From assembly GCA_905116865.2 (NCBI GenBank), contig CAJHNH020006890.1:827271-891270 (forward strand): DNA of 64,000 nucleotides. The letters run 5' to 3'. Below the pieces are notes generated by a model. That model ran no database searches, had not been told where the DNA came from, and was given only the letters and a program-made list of their open reading frames with translations. Both the position numbers and the translations under genes were made by a program. This DNA is from Candidula unifasciata. Lineage: Eukaryota; Mollusca; Gastropoda; Stylommatophora; Geomitridae. Positions within the stretch are counted from its first letter, which is position 1; every line of letters begins with the position of its first letter. This document shows, in pieces, positions 1-13,000 of the stretch.

Positions 1-923
1 AGTTTTTTAAGTTTAAATTAAATAATAATAAAGCATTGACAAAATACGTGAAATCTTTCTCATATTTCTGTAATTATTATTTTTCTTTTTCTTCATGTTC
101 ACTTGCTGTAAACTCCGGCAGAAAGTTCTTGTAGTTTGTCCACCTCTAGACTTTAGTCTTGTTCCAGAACCGGAGTGTTGCATGCAAATCAGTTTAACAG
201 ATCTGACTTAATTGTATGCAGACTGTTGGCTCCTTGCCTCTCAGGCAGATGCATTTACTATTCAAGGCATCATTTGTTAATTACTCTATCAGTCCAAGGT
301 ATCCACAGCATTCTTTTAAGAATCCACATTGCCTCCAAGCTTGTCCTGGTTTAATCGTTCCCATTCAAGAGACATTTCCTTATATCAGACAAAGCAATTC
401 AGTTCACTCTCCCTGACATTCAGTAAAATCAAAAAATGATTTGTTGAATAAATGTGTTTTTTTAACTGCCAGTATATCAACTGTTATGAAAATACAACAT
501 TATAAAAGTGTTTTTCTTTTGGGGCTTCCAGAACCCCAGTTTTTAAGGAAAAAAGAAATAGACAAACTTCCCCCCAACAAGGATGATATAAAAGGCAAAT
601 AATTAAGGGTTTGCTGAAATCAAATGTATTAGACTGAAAGATGCAGATATTACTACACAACATATCAACCACCCTCCTGAAGGCAACACAGGAAAAGAAG
701 AAGAAGAAATGCTTAATGAATTGGTTGTATTATGTATATCAGCTAAAAAGGGTGAGAATTGCAATCTGTATTTCATAATATAGAACAGAAAGAATTTTTT
801 TTTTTGAACTGTGCATGACTTAAAACATTGCTGGTATTCTTCAGTTCTGTCTTAGAAGGATGTTAGTAAATTTAACTTTTATACATTTAAATAAATACTG
901 TTTTATTATCTTGGTAATTTCAG
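1..923. other. AT-rich intron or upstream flank, no supported gene
   Basis: Probably intron of the calcyphosin-like gene. It holds a SINE-like A fragment and otherwise AT-rich sequence. An open stretch at about 600-745 ending ...NELVVLCISAKK before GGTGAG looks slightly exon-like, but its phase does not fit the CAG acceptor at 921-923. I do not call it. Confidence 0.5.
84..266 (-). mobile_element. SINE-like family A, fragment
   Basis: Matches the fuller copies at 9983-10272 and 62948-63237: a TTC-rich edge, then CTGTAAACTCCGGCAGAAAG, a TGTCCACCTCTAGACT segment and CCTTGCCTCTCAGGCAGATG. Read on the - strand the family ends in (GAA)n, a SINE-like tail. Confidence 0.75.
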
Positions 924-1017
924 TGCAAAAGCTTTACCATTTATTTATCGTGGTCAGTACCTTCATGACAGTGGGCCTCGTCAGGGGTTACCCTACAGCC
1001 TGTCAGATATTTATGTG
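924..1017 (+). CDS. calcyphosin-like exon A
   Basis: This exon follows an AATTTCAG acceptor and ends at GTG before GTAAGT. It has 1 nt of a split codon plus 31 codons, including PFIYRGQYLHDSGPRQG. It is the most upstream exon I can support. No EF-hand is present, so it belongs to the N-terminal region of the family. The 5' phase is set by the next exon; the other open phase meets a stop after joining. Confidence 0.75.
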
Positions 1018-4000
1018 GTAAGTAATGCCAGATTTGCTCAGCAACATATATATTTTTAGTAAAACTGGCAAATAACACTCATTCAGTCTTTTGCCTGTCA
1101 TAACAACAGTATTCCTGGCAATGCCTGAGACTAACACCTGTGCACTGCACTTTGGAAAAAAAAAAATTCACAATATAATAAATACTGCTTCTCTTTCTGC
1201 AGCTTGTTATATTGTCAAAAGTTACATACAGTTGTGTGTTTCTCTGCATTTACCAGCAGTAAATTCCAGTAGACAGCTCTGGTTTTGCATCCATTTATGG
1301 ACTGGTTTATTTTCAGGGCTTGAGTTGTGTATGCGCATCAGTTTTACAGATCTAGCTTACTTGTGTGCAGTCTGTTGGTTCCTTGCTTGTCGAGCAGATG
1401 CATTTTGACTTTGAAAGAAATGTCAGGCTTATCTCTAGGATGACTGTGGCCAATATGAACTTTACTTTATCATCACATAGGATGAGACCATTTTATAGGA
1501 CTCTTGATCAAGCGACAATTAAATCAGTAAAACAAAGCAATGTTTCTGTGTTGTAAATTTGAACAAAGAAGACACAAACAATAGACTGCACAATTGATTG
1601 GCAAAATTGTATAGTCTATTGTTTGTGTCTTCTTTGTTCAAATTTAAACCAGTGTTTGTCATTTAATGCAAGGCCTGGCCAATGCACTTTACTCATTATC
1701 TGAATGAGTTTTGATAGATATTATTACCCATGCATCGGGGCTGGGCTGGGTGCCAGAAGTTTTCTGAACACTGCATCTCCAGGGGCCACAAGCTTCAGGA
1801 TCCTCTGCCATCTCTGTTTAGGCAACATGGGCGTCACACAGGGCTCACAGCAAAGGGTCTGTCTGTACAGAGAATGCTGGCACTCAAGGTGAGGAATGGG
1901 GTCTCCCATTGTACACCGCCCAGTTGCCTTAACTTTGCCTGTGATCAAAGTCACCGTCCCACAAAAAGTGCATCCAAATATATATCTTTTTTATATTCTA
2001 GGGAGCAAACTTGAAGATTCCTACAAAAGGCCAGCTAGCTCTGACGGATTCATTGGCAGGAAATAGTTACATCACACTACGAATCACAGATGTTGATGAA
2101 AGTGAGAAAAACGCTGTGCTGTAAGTGTTTAAGATGTGATAGGATTATCTAATTAATTTAAATAATGGTTCGATCCTTCAGGCAAATGGCGGGTACTGGA
2201 GGCTGAACTGACCACCAGATACAAGTCCCAGCTATTTAGAGGTTTCAGGTTTACAGACAATAATCCTTGTTGCAGATAGGTACTTCTTTGAGTTCTTCAG
2301 TCTTCTTCTTCTTCTGCACTCATCTGAAGATAAAAATGTATTTTGCCCATTTACAGCATGGCTGTGATATTTGCACCATTCAGCTGACACATCTGACTTC
2401 TGCAGGCATTTTGTTTTTGCATGGTTTAGCCTTCCTGGGTACTTCAGTCTAACCTCATTGATCTTACAAGAAGTGTCTGAGAGCAGTATAAAACCTCTTG
2501 CACTATTGAAGATGTAGATGTATGCCTACTAGAATGCATGCATCGCCATCAACATGTACCTATAGCATTATAATATAAGCTGTCATGGATCTGTATCTCA
2601 CACGACCACCAAGGTCTCAGTCCAAGTTTGTGTTGGTATTTTAATTACATGTGGGAAATGCCATCAACAAATGTAACTCTTTGCCTACCCTTTGCTATCT
2701 TCCAGTCAAGTTTTCCTCCATTAATTACTGGCATCATATGGACAATAGACGGCAATGGTTAGGTCATGTCGAGAGAATAACAGATAATAGACAGTACTGA
2801 TACTAATTTTGGCATTAAAGACATCCACAATTTTAAAACAATAAGATTTGTTTGGACACACTATGAAAAGAAATTGGACTGGAGAACTTGGTGACAGCTG
2901 GCAAGATTGAAAGAAAGAGAGCAAGGGAAAGGCAGAGTGATAAATACCTGGATATCTTAGCCTTATGGATGGGGGCCAGACAAAAACACTGACCTGATCT
3001 GTGATGCTGATGATCTCCGAAGATCGCAAAACATGACAGCCTACGCTTATCGGCCCAGCGCATGAAGATGATGACTGTTTCCCTTACAGTTTATGATTTC
3101 TAAGTAAAATGAGTTTGTAACATTTACAGTGTGCGCCCTTGTTACATTTACAGTGTGTGCCTTTGTAACATTTACAGTGTGTGCTCTTGTAACATTTACA
3201 GTGTGTGCCCTCGTGACATTTCCAGTGTGTGCCTTTGTAACATGTACAGTGTGTGCTCTTGTAACATTTCCAGTGTGTGCCTTTGTAACATTTACAGTAT
3301 GTGCCTTTGTAACATTTACAGTGTGTGCCCTTGTTACATTTACAGTGTGTGCCTTTGTCTGTGGCATCATTTGATTTTTCTGAAAACAAAATATTTTGGA
3401 TTGGGGATGAACTTAAGTTAACCCTGATGTAACTAGTGACTGCCATGCCACAAGATGTTGAGATCAAAACAAAAGTGAATAATGTATTTTGAATTATTCT
3501 GAAATATATTACAAACATAAAAGAATACATTTTCAGTGCTTATATCTACCTATTATTTATTTTAATCTACTGATAGTTTTTTTTAATGAATGAATAACAG
3601 ATATTCTGGTGAATTCTAATTCTAAGGCTGAGATGCTTCTTATTCCAAGATAATTATTCCAAGTTACATATGTATTCCAAAATAAATTACTATTAAATGA
3701 CATATTGTTTCTTTACAGTGAAATGTATAAACAAAAAAAAAAGATGTGGGTGGGGGGAAGTTTAACAGGTCTGGCTGTTGTTTATTGTAACTGATTTTAA
3801 TGAATAACTAACAGAGATCTGATGGGTTCTGAGGATGACAGGCTTGCTGTACCAAGAGAAGACATTGACAGCAGGGAGTTCTTGCATAGAATACAAGGTA
3901 GTATTGCTTTGCTAGTCGAAGATTGTATTTCTTTGTTAGCTTAAGACTTTATTTGGTGGGGGGGGGGGGGGCCTAATAATAGATAACTGGTCATTTCTCT

Positions 4001-7000
4001 TCATTAGAGCTATTTGAATGTCATAAGGTGAATGTTCCTTGTCAACAGCTTGTATTGTAAATAAACCATATTTACTCTTGTATAGACCACAGTATTTTAA
4101 CTGAAAATCATTTATGAAAGATGTTCATAATATGAGATCCACATGTCACTTGTACAAAAAAATTTTCATCAACCAAAGTTTCATCTGCATTTCTAATTGC
4201 CCCCGTGCTGTAGTTGTGTGTCTTCTGTAACTTCAGACCACGTGTTTGAAACTCAAACTTTTTCTTCTGGTAGATGTCGGGAGGTTGCTGCGCCATTGTT
4301 GTCTGCAGCCAAATCACGAGGTCATTTTATGCCATATAGCGCCTTGCTCTGCTGGATTTAAATTCACTCTGAGGAATTCCATGATGTCTTTTAATTGACA
4401 TGCTTCAACCTGTAACATTTCCAGGGACTTTTAACAAATTCATCTATATTTTCTTGACACATTCCAGCAGATTGTTTCTACCTCCAAGTAATTTGCCTTC
4501 TTGCCACAAAAAAGATTGTCAACTTTGGAATTTTTTTTTTTCAAAAGCATGTTTTTTTTTCAGTCCATCTGTGCACATTTGTCTCGTCAACATCGAACTT
4601 CCTCCCAATTGCTTAATTTACGTTTTCTTGCACATATTGTGCTACTTCCAACTTACATATACAACAGTAACTTGCTGTTAGACATCTCACCTTTAAATGC
4701 TTGCAGGTACTAATGTTTTGGTTTTGGTGTCTCAGCAAAATTGTTAGAAAATTTTTTTTATAAAGATTTCAGAAAATGGGGGTAATCTATACACGTATAA
4801 ATACGGTAGTCATAAAATAATTTAAAGAAACCTTTTTCCACTGTAATGTAATCTTGACTAAGTGGTTCAAGAATATGTTGCTTGACAGATTGTATCATCA
4901 TTCTACAAATGAAATTGTATTCCTAAAGCAGATCAAGATTTATCCACTGCCTGAACTTCTATAAATTTTTGCATTTAATATTTCAACATTTGTTTTTCAT
5001 TAAATATGATTTCACTGAAGAACTCCTTACAGGCTATTTATCACATTATAAAGTGATCATTTTGTCTGCAACAGAATATGTTCAGAAGCAAATACGTAAA
5101 CGAAGCATACGAACAATCACCGGCCTGGGCAAATACTATCGAACACTAGATCAGTATAACACCGGCATTCTAGACCAGTATGACCTAGAGAAGGGACTTC
5201 AAACATTCCACATCGATCTGGACATGGAGGTGAGGACAATGTTTGAAGTGGAGTTAAACGTTGAGCCACATCATTGTTAGTCATTATGTTTGTCCACTAT
5301 GTTCTTTGTTGATTCTGTACCATATGGTGTTAGTCATTATGTTTGTTCAAGTTACACTCTATGTTCTTTGTTGAGTCCATACCATTTGGTGTTAGTCATT
5401 ATGTTTGTCCAAGTTACACTATGTTCTTTCTTTAGTCCGTACCATATGGTGTTAATCATTATGTTTGTCCAAGTTACACTCTGTGTTATTTGTTGAGTCC
5501 ATACCATATGGTGTTAGTCATTATGTTTGTCCGAATTACTCTTTGTTGAACCCATACAATATAGTATCAGTCATGTTTGTCCAAGTTACACTCTCTAATC
5601 TTTGTTGAGCCCAAACCATGTGGTGTTAGTCATTATGTATGTCCACAGTGTGTGGCTTCCATATTGCCAGTAATTGTTGATGCAGAAGCTTCTCCATACC
5701 ACAGTCTTCTGTTGTCTAGCTGATTCATTCTGACTTCGAAAGAATTGATCATTTTTAATGTAACCTTAACTCTATAAAAAGGTTTTACAGCCAGTGTCCA
5801 AGGGTTGAGATATGTTTGCCTTCTTGCATTTCTTTATTATTTTCTTCTTTTTCTTGATCTCCTTCTATTTCCTCCTCCTCTTCCTTATTTTCATTCTTCT
5901 TTTTTTTTCATATGTGGCATCAGTAATAATTTCTGCCAACAGCATTCTGCTATGTGTACTTCTCGTAAATATTAACACCTTCTGTCATATGGTTCCATTT
6001 CAGCAACTGGAGCAGGTCTTTGAAATCCTGGATCCAGAGGGCAATAAGAGTTTAGACTACAAGGAGTACATGCGAGGTGTCCTCGGAGAGATGAGTGAGG
6101 CCAGGACAATGCTGGTTAGAAAAGTCAGTCGCTTGATACTTGTCATTTAACTTTGCATTGCACCGCTTTACACTCATATTTTGGCCTAAAAAAGTGAAGT
6201 CTGTAAATTATTAATCATTTTATAAAGAGAATTCATCATCATCATCATGAATGGCTTTGTAGAACATTGTTACCATGATGGTTTTTTATGGCCAGAATAT
6301 TCTAGCTTGTTGCTGTTTATATGAGTTTTCCTCCAAATTCAGATCTTGCAGAATTTCAGTATAATTCGTTTTTTACATGTACAGTGTTGGAGTTGTGGTA
6401 GCCTGGCGGCTAGATGTTGGCTTGCTAGCATGAATTTCTTTGATTTTAATCCACATCGAGTTGGATTTATTTAAAAATGATCTTGGCTGCCAGGTTGAGG
6501 TAAAGTCTTCTGAAGTAAAGGTGGTCAGTATGATGTTGACTTCATCATACATAGAGTACTGATTGGTCTATAAAGATATACAGATAAATGCATGCGCACA
6601 AATACAGAATGCTGGACAGGGCAGCAGAGGGCTGGGTGAATAAATTTGATGGATGGAAGGATAGAAAGTGGGTTGTTGAAAAGATGGATTGATGATGGAT
6701 GGGTAGATTAGGTAAATGGATGGTAGGTGAATGGATGTGTAGGTGAATGGATGGGTTGGTAGAATGATGGATGGGTAGGTGGATGGGTAAGTGGATGGAG
6801 GGGTGGGTGGATGGATGGATGGGTAGGTGGGAGGAATGGATGAATAGGTGGGTGAATGGATGAACAGACAGATATAAATTATATTGTTTCAAGCTAACAT
6901 AAATAGAACACAGTCTGTTCTAGTTGTGTGCTGTGAACTGACAAGTAAATGGTGTTTAGATTTTTAAAAGTGTGCAGAATGCAGAGACTGAACATTATTG

Positions 7001-10000
7001 ACAGCCCTGTTACATAAGAATGAGCCTGCATTAAATTCTAGAACACACAGATGTTACTGAAAAACAACATGCAGATCACCAAAACTAGAGGCGTGCATGG
7101 CCTAAAGAGGCAGACCTATGCCATGCAGATAGCGAAACAAATTCTTCAAGATGTCTGACTGAACTGATGACTAGCAGGAATCAGCAGACATGGCATATAT
7201 TCAGAGCGAACATTCTGAAGTTCTTTATCCATTAGGCTGAAACATAATTAAAGGACTTGCTTCCGGTTCCGACATTGATAGGGAATGGATGACGGTTGAG
7301 AACTTGGCTTATGTTGACCGTTTTCGTCGCCATTTCTCCTCCAGTTTCGATGTTGCAAGATTTTGAAAGTCCGGTTTACAGCCGGAGCTACTGAGTTTAG
7401 TGCTCCAAATAGATTGGGATGTACATCACGAGACGAAGAAAAACATGGAATGACAACATCAGAGAAACTCTACAACACCACAATGTGTCTATGGTCGGGA
7501 CAGCCAGAAAAACAAATCGCAGAACCTTATATTTCCCTTGACACCTGAAGTGCTAAAGGAGGAAATCTTTTCCTTCTTTTTCTTCTTTTTCTTCACATTC
7601 ACCGGCTGTAAACTCTGGCACAAAGTTCTGGCTGTTTATCCAATCTGGACTTTATAGTCTTGCTCCAGAACCTGAGTGTTTGCGGGCACATCCATTTTAC
7701 CAATTTGACTTATTTCTATGCAAATTTTTGGTTCCTTGCCTCTCAGACAGATGCACTCATACTTTGAAGGAAAACCCCCCAAATTAGTCCACTCTTCTAG
7801 CATGCTTGTTGGGGTGGCAATGGGTCTATTCTTGTTTTCCCACAATGGAGCTTCCGGAACCCACACACAGGGAGGGAAAAGAGGAAGTGAAGAAGAAGAA
7901 GAGTAATCACCACTGGGGGAATGATGTAGCAAAATGACATTAACCATTTTTTCAGTAACCATTTGTAAAAGAGCTATGGTGGCATATGGACTAGTGTGCC
8001 TGCCTGTCATTACAGTGGTCCTGGTTCAGTCTTTAGAAGTGGCAGGAATATTTGATTCTGACCATTATGGCTCTGCAGTTAACCCAGCCTCCAATCCATT
8101 ATGGCTCTGCGGTTAACCCAGCCTCCAATGCAGCATGAAAGTGGCTATCTGATAATTTTCAGAATTTTATGGAGGGAAAGATAACAAAAGGGACTAGTAC
8201 TGATACCATCAAAATTGGAACTCATAGCTTGCTACTGTAGATGGGGACTAAGCACTTCTGGGAGTGTCCCGAGTGCTGTGATGTCGATTCTTAATTCAAC
8301 ATTCAGATGGACTGGTCACCAGACTTTAAGTCATAGCCTGTAATATGTGATTAACTGGCAGGAGAAGGTGCCACAAAGGAGCAGTTTGATGTACCAGTCA
8401 CATACCACCAGAAGAAAAGGATCATTAAACTAATCAGAAAGACTACCGTATAATGGACAGATCAAAACAAGTTTTTATCATGCACCTCAGAACAGGGTGT
8501 AACTGATTACACAGTCACAACATTTAAAATTATTGTGCATGTGGCATGTGACACCAGACAGCAGAACACATACTTCATGACTACCCCAAATATGACAATT
8601 TAAGGCAAACCTTTTGGGGGAAAACCAAAAATGGTAGAAAAAAAACTTCACGGACCACTTGCTATAGGACTACCTTTACCTTGACTATTTGTTTTGAGTA
8701 TTTCTTGCACATTCACTTGTATATGTTTGCTTTAACATATATCATCATGTTCAAATTATTCTTGCACACTTGTTTATATTTACTTCAGCAAATATCATTA
8801 TGACAACAAATTCTTGTACTCTTTTATATGTCTACTTTAGCATTTATATCATGTTCAAAGTATCTCTTGCATGCTTGTATATGTTAACTTTAGCATATAT
8901 CATCATGTTCAAAGTATTCTTGTACACTTGTATATATTTACATTAACATCATCATTATCATCATCAGGCGTGGGCGATCATGCCTCTCCATAATCCACGA
9001 TCTCCTGCAGCATGTATTAGTTCGTGTGCTGACACACCTCCATGCCATGCAACAAGACTGTCAAGCATCTTCTCTCATTGTCTTCCTCTATCCCTCCTTC
9101 CACATATCTTTCCAGTGGTCACAACATTTTCCATTTTCCCTCTTCTCATAACATGACCGAAAAATGATGACTGTCTCCTTCTGATGTCTGTGATAAGTTG
9201 TCTACATTAACATAAATCATCATTTTCTATTACGCTTCTGATAGGCTTTTCTGAAGCTGGACAGTAGCAAGCAAGGATTGGTTCTGCTCACTGATGTCAA
9301 GAAATATTTCAACGCCCATGCAGATTACAAAACAACACCAGGTTGGTTGTTCTTGAATGTTGATTTTCTTATCTCATGACTATACTTTAATTGTTCATAG
9401 TCATCATTATCATCTCCTTCTTTTTTCCTTTCCTGCATTCTCTGGCTGTAAACTCCAGCAGAAAGTCTTGGTTGTTTCTTTATGTCTAGACTCCCCGTAA
9501 CCCCCATAACCTCTATCACTGAGGCATACAAGAAAATTTGATATCAGCTTGGTTTTAAAAAGCTATTTTGTACGCAAGAACCACCCCCCCCCCCCCCCAC
9601 ACACACACACACACACACACACATGAGTACTATTTGTTGTTAGTAAATCCTGACCTCCTACATGCTGTGCAGGCACAAAAACAACCAATGGCATTAACTA
9701 GATGTCTCTTAGACACATCAGTGTAGAAATGCTGATTCAGTGGTACACACAAGAAATTGGAACCTTACTGGAAGTGCCAAGTTTGCAGCTTCCCATGGCA
9801 ATAGGTTAAAAGGAAACAATCTGTCTACATTCCCAGGGCAACATGATTAAAAGTAAACTTGATAACTTCAGTGAATATGTGTTTTCCTATGGTCTTAGGC
9901 GATCCCTGTGAAAGGGTCGTTTGACCCCCAAAGGGATTGCGACCCACCGGTTGAGAACCACTGTCTTAAAGAATAGATGCTAACTTCTTCTTCTTCTTCG

Positions 10001-13000
10001 CGTTCACCAGCTGTAAACTCCCGCGGACAAGTTCTGGTTGTTCGTCCACATCTGGACTGCAGTCCCTGTTCCAGAACCTGAGTGTTGCGTGTGCATCCGT
10101 TTTACAGATCTGACTCATTGGCATGTAAACTGCTGGTTCCTTGCCTCTCAGGCAGATGCACTCTGACTTTGAAGGAAGCTACCAGTTAGTCGACTCTTAC
10201 GACATGCTTTTGTGTAGGCAGTGGGTCTGTTCTTGTTTTCCCTATAATAGAGCCCTGAAATTCACACGGGTATAGATGCTAACTGTTCTTGCAACACACT
10301 GATTATACATCCATCATTCTCTTCCTCTTATACGTCCATCGTTGCTAGATCCACACATAATTCCTCATTCAGACATTCTTACATAGGCTGTTTCATCTAA
10401 CCTCATGTCTACTGTCTAACCTCATGTCTACTGTCTAACCTCATGTCTACTGTCTAACCTCATGTCTACTGTCTAACCTCATGTCTACCATCTAACCTCA
10501 TGTCTACTGTCTAACCTCATGTCTACCATCTAACCTCATGTGTCTACATGTCTAACCTAACCTCATGTCTACCATCTAACCTCATGTCTACCATCTAACC
10601 TCATGTCTACTGTCTAACCTCATGTCTACTGTCTAACCTCATGTCTACTGTCTAACCTCATGTCTACTGTCTAACCTCATGTCTACCATCTAACCTCATG
10701 TCTACTGTCTAACCTCATGTCTACCATCTAACCTCATGTCTACCATCTAACCTCATGTCTACCATCTACCTTCATGTCTACCATCTAAACCTCATGTCTA
10801 CCATCTAACCTCATGTCTACCATCTAACCTCATGTCTACTGTCTAACCTCATGTCTACCATCTAACCTCATGTCTACTGTCTAACCTCATGTCTACCATC
10901 TAACCTCATGTCTACTGTCTAACCTCATGTCTACTGTCTAACCTCATGTCTACCGTCTAACCTCATGTCTACTGTCTAACCTCATGTCTACTGTCTAACC
11001 TCATGTCTACTGTCTAACCTCATGTCTACTGTCTAACCTCATGTCTACTGTCTAACCTCATGTCTACCATCTAACCTCATGTCTACTGTCTAACCTCATG
11101 TCTACCATCTAACCTCATGTCTACCATCTAACCTCATGTCTACCATCTAACCTCATGTCTACTGTCTAACCTCATGTCTACCATCTAACCTCATGTCTAC
11201 TGTCTAACCTCATGTCTACTGTCTAACCATGTCATGTCATGTCTACTGTCTAACCTCATGTCTACCATCTAACCTCATGTCTACTGTCTAACCTCATGTC
11301 TACTGTCTAACCTCATGTCTACTGTCTAACCTCATGTCTACTGTCTAACCATGTCTACTGTCTAACCTCATGTCTACTGTCTAACCTCATGTCTACTGTC
11401 TAACCTCATGTCTACTGTCTAACCTCATGTCTACTGTCTAACCTCATGTCTACTGTCTAACCTCATGTCTACTGTCTAACCTCATGTCTACTGTCTAACC
11501 TCATGTCTACTGTCTAACCTCATGTCTACTGTCTAACCTCATGTCTACTGTCTAACCTCATGTCTACTGTCTAACCTCATGTCTACTGTCTAACTCTGTC
11601 TAACCTCATGTCTACTGTCTAACCTCATGTCTACTGTCTAACCTCATGTCTACCATCTAACCTCATGTCTACTGTCTAACCTCATGTCTACTGTCTAACC
11701 TCATGTCTACTGTCTAACCTCATGTCTACTGTCTAACCTCATGTCTACTGTCTAACCTCATGTCTACTGTCTAACCTCATGTCTACCATCTAACCTCATG
11801 TCTACTGTCTAACCTCATGTCTACTGTCTAACCTCATGTCTACTATATCTAACCTCATGTCTACTGTCTAACCTCATGTCTACCATCTAACCTCATGTCT
11901 ACTGTCTAACCTCATGTCTACCATCTAACCTCATGTCTACTGTCTAACCTCATGTCTACCATCTAACCTCATGTCTACCATCTAACCTCATGTCTACTGT
12001 CTAACCTCATGTCTACCATCTAACCTCATGTCTACTGTCTAACCTCATGTCTACCATCTAACCTCATGTCTACTGTCTAACCTCATGTCTACCATCTAAC
12101 CTCATGTCTACTGTCTAACCTCATGTCTACTGTCTCTAACCATCTAACCTCATGTCTACTGTCTAACCTCATGTCTACTGTCTAACCTCATGTCTACTGT
12201 CTAACCTCATGTCTACTGTCTAACCTCATGTCTACTGTCTAACCTCATGTCTACTGTCTAACCTCATGTCTACCATCTAACCTCATGTCTACTGTCTAAC
12301 CTCATGTACTGTCTTAACCTCATGTCTACTGTCTAACCTCATGTCTACTGTCTAACCTCATGTCTACTGTCTAACCTCATGTCTACTGTCTAACCTCATG
12401 TCTACCATCTAACCTCATGTCTACTGTCTAACCTCATGTCTACTGTCTAACCTCATGTCTACTGTCTAACCTCATGTCTACTGTCTAACCTCATGTCTAC
12501 TGTCTAACCTCATGTCTACTGTCTAACCTCATGTCTACTGTCTAACCTCATGTCTACTGTCTAACCTCATGTCTACTGTCTAACCTCATGTCTACTGTCT
12601 AACCTCATGTCTACTGTCTAACCTCATGTCTACTGTCTAACCTCATGTCTACTGTCTAACCTCATGTCTACTGTCTAACCTCATGTCTACTGTCTAACCT
12701 CATGTCTACTGTCTAACCTCATGTCTACTGTCTAACCTCATGTCTACTGTCTAACCTCATGTCTACTGTCTAACCTCATGTCTACTGTCTAACCTCATGT
12801 CTACTGTCTAACCTCATGTCTACTGTCTAACCTCATGTCTACTGTCTAACCTCATGTCTACTGTCTAACCTCATGTCTACTGTCTAACCTCATGTCTACT
12901 GTCTAACCTCATGTCTACTGTCTAACCTCATGTCTACTGTCTAACCTCATGTCTACTGTCTAACCTCATGTCTACTGTCTAACCTCATGTCTACTGTCTA

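Noticed and set aside
3084..3530. Cys/Lys-rich repeat proteins over 3.1-3.5 kb
   Set aside because: 24-bp minisatellite inside an intron of a supported gene.
3957..3971. G-quadruplex regulating splicing of exon C
   Set aside because: A single pure G run only; too little to support a regulatory claim.
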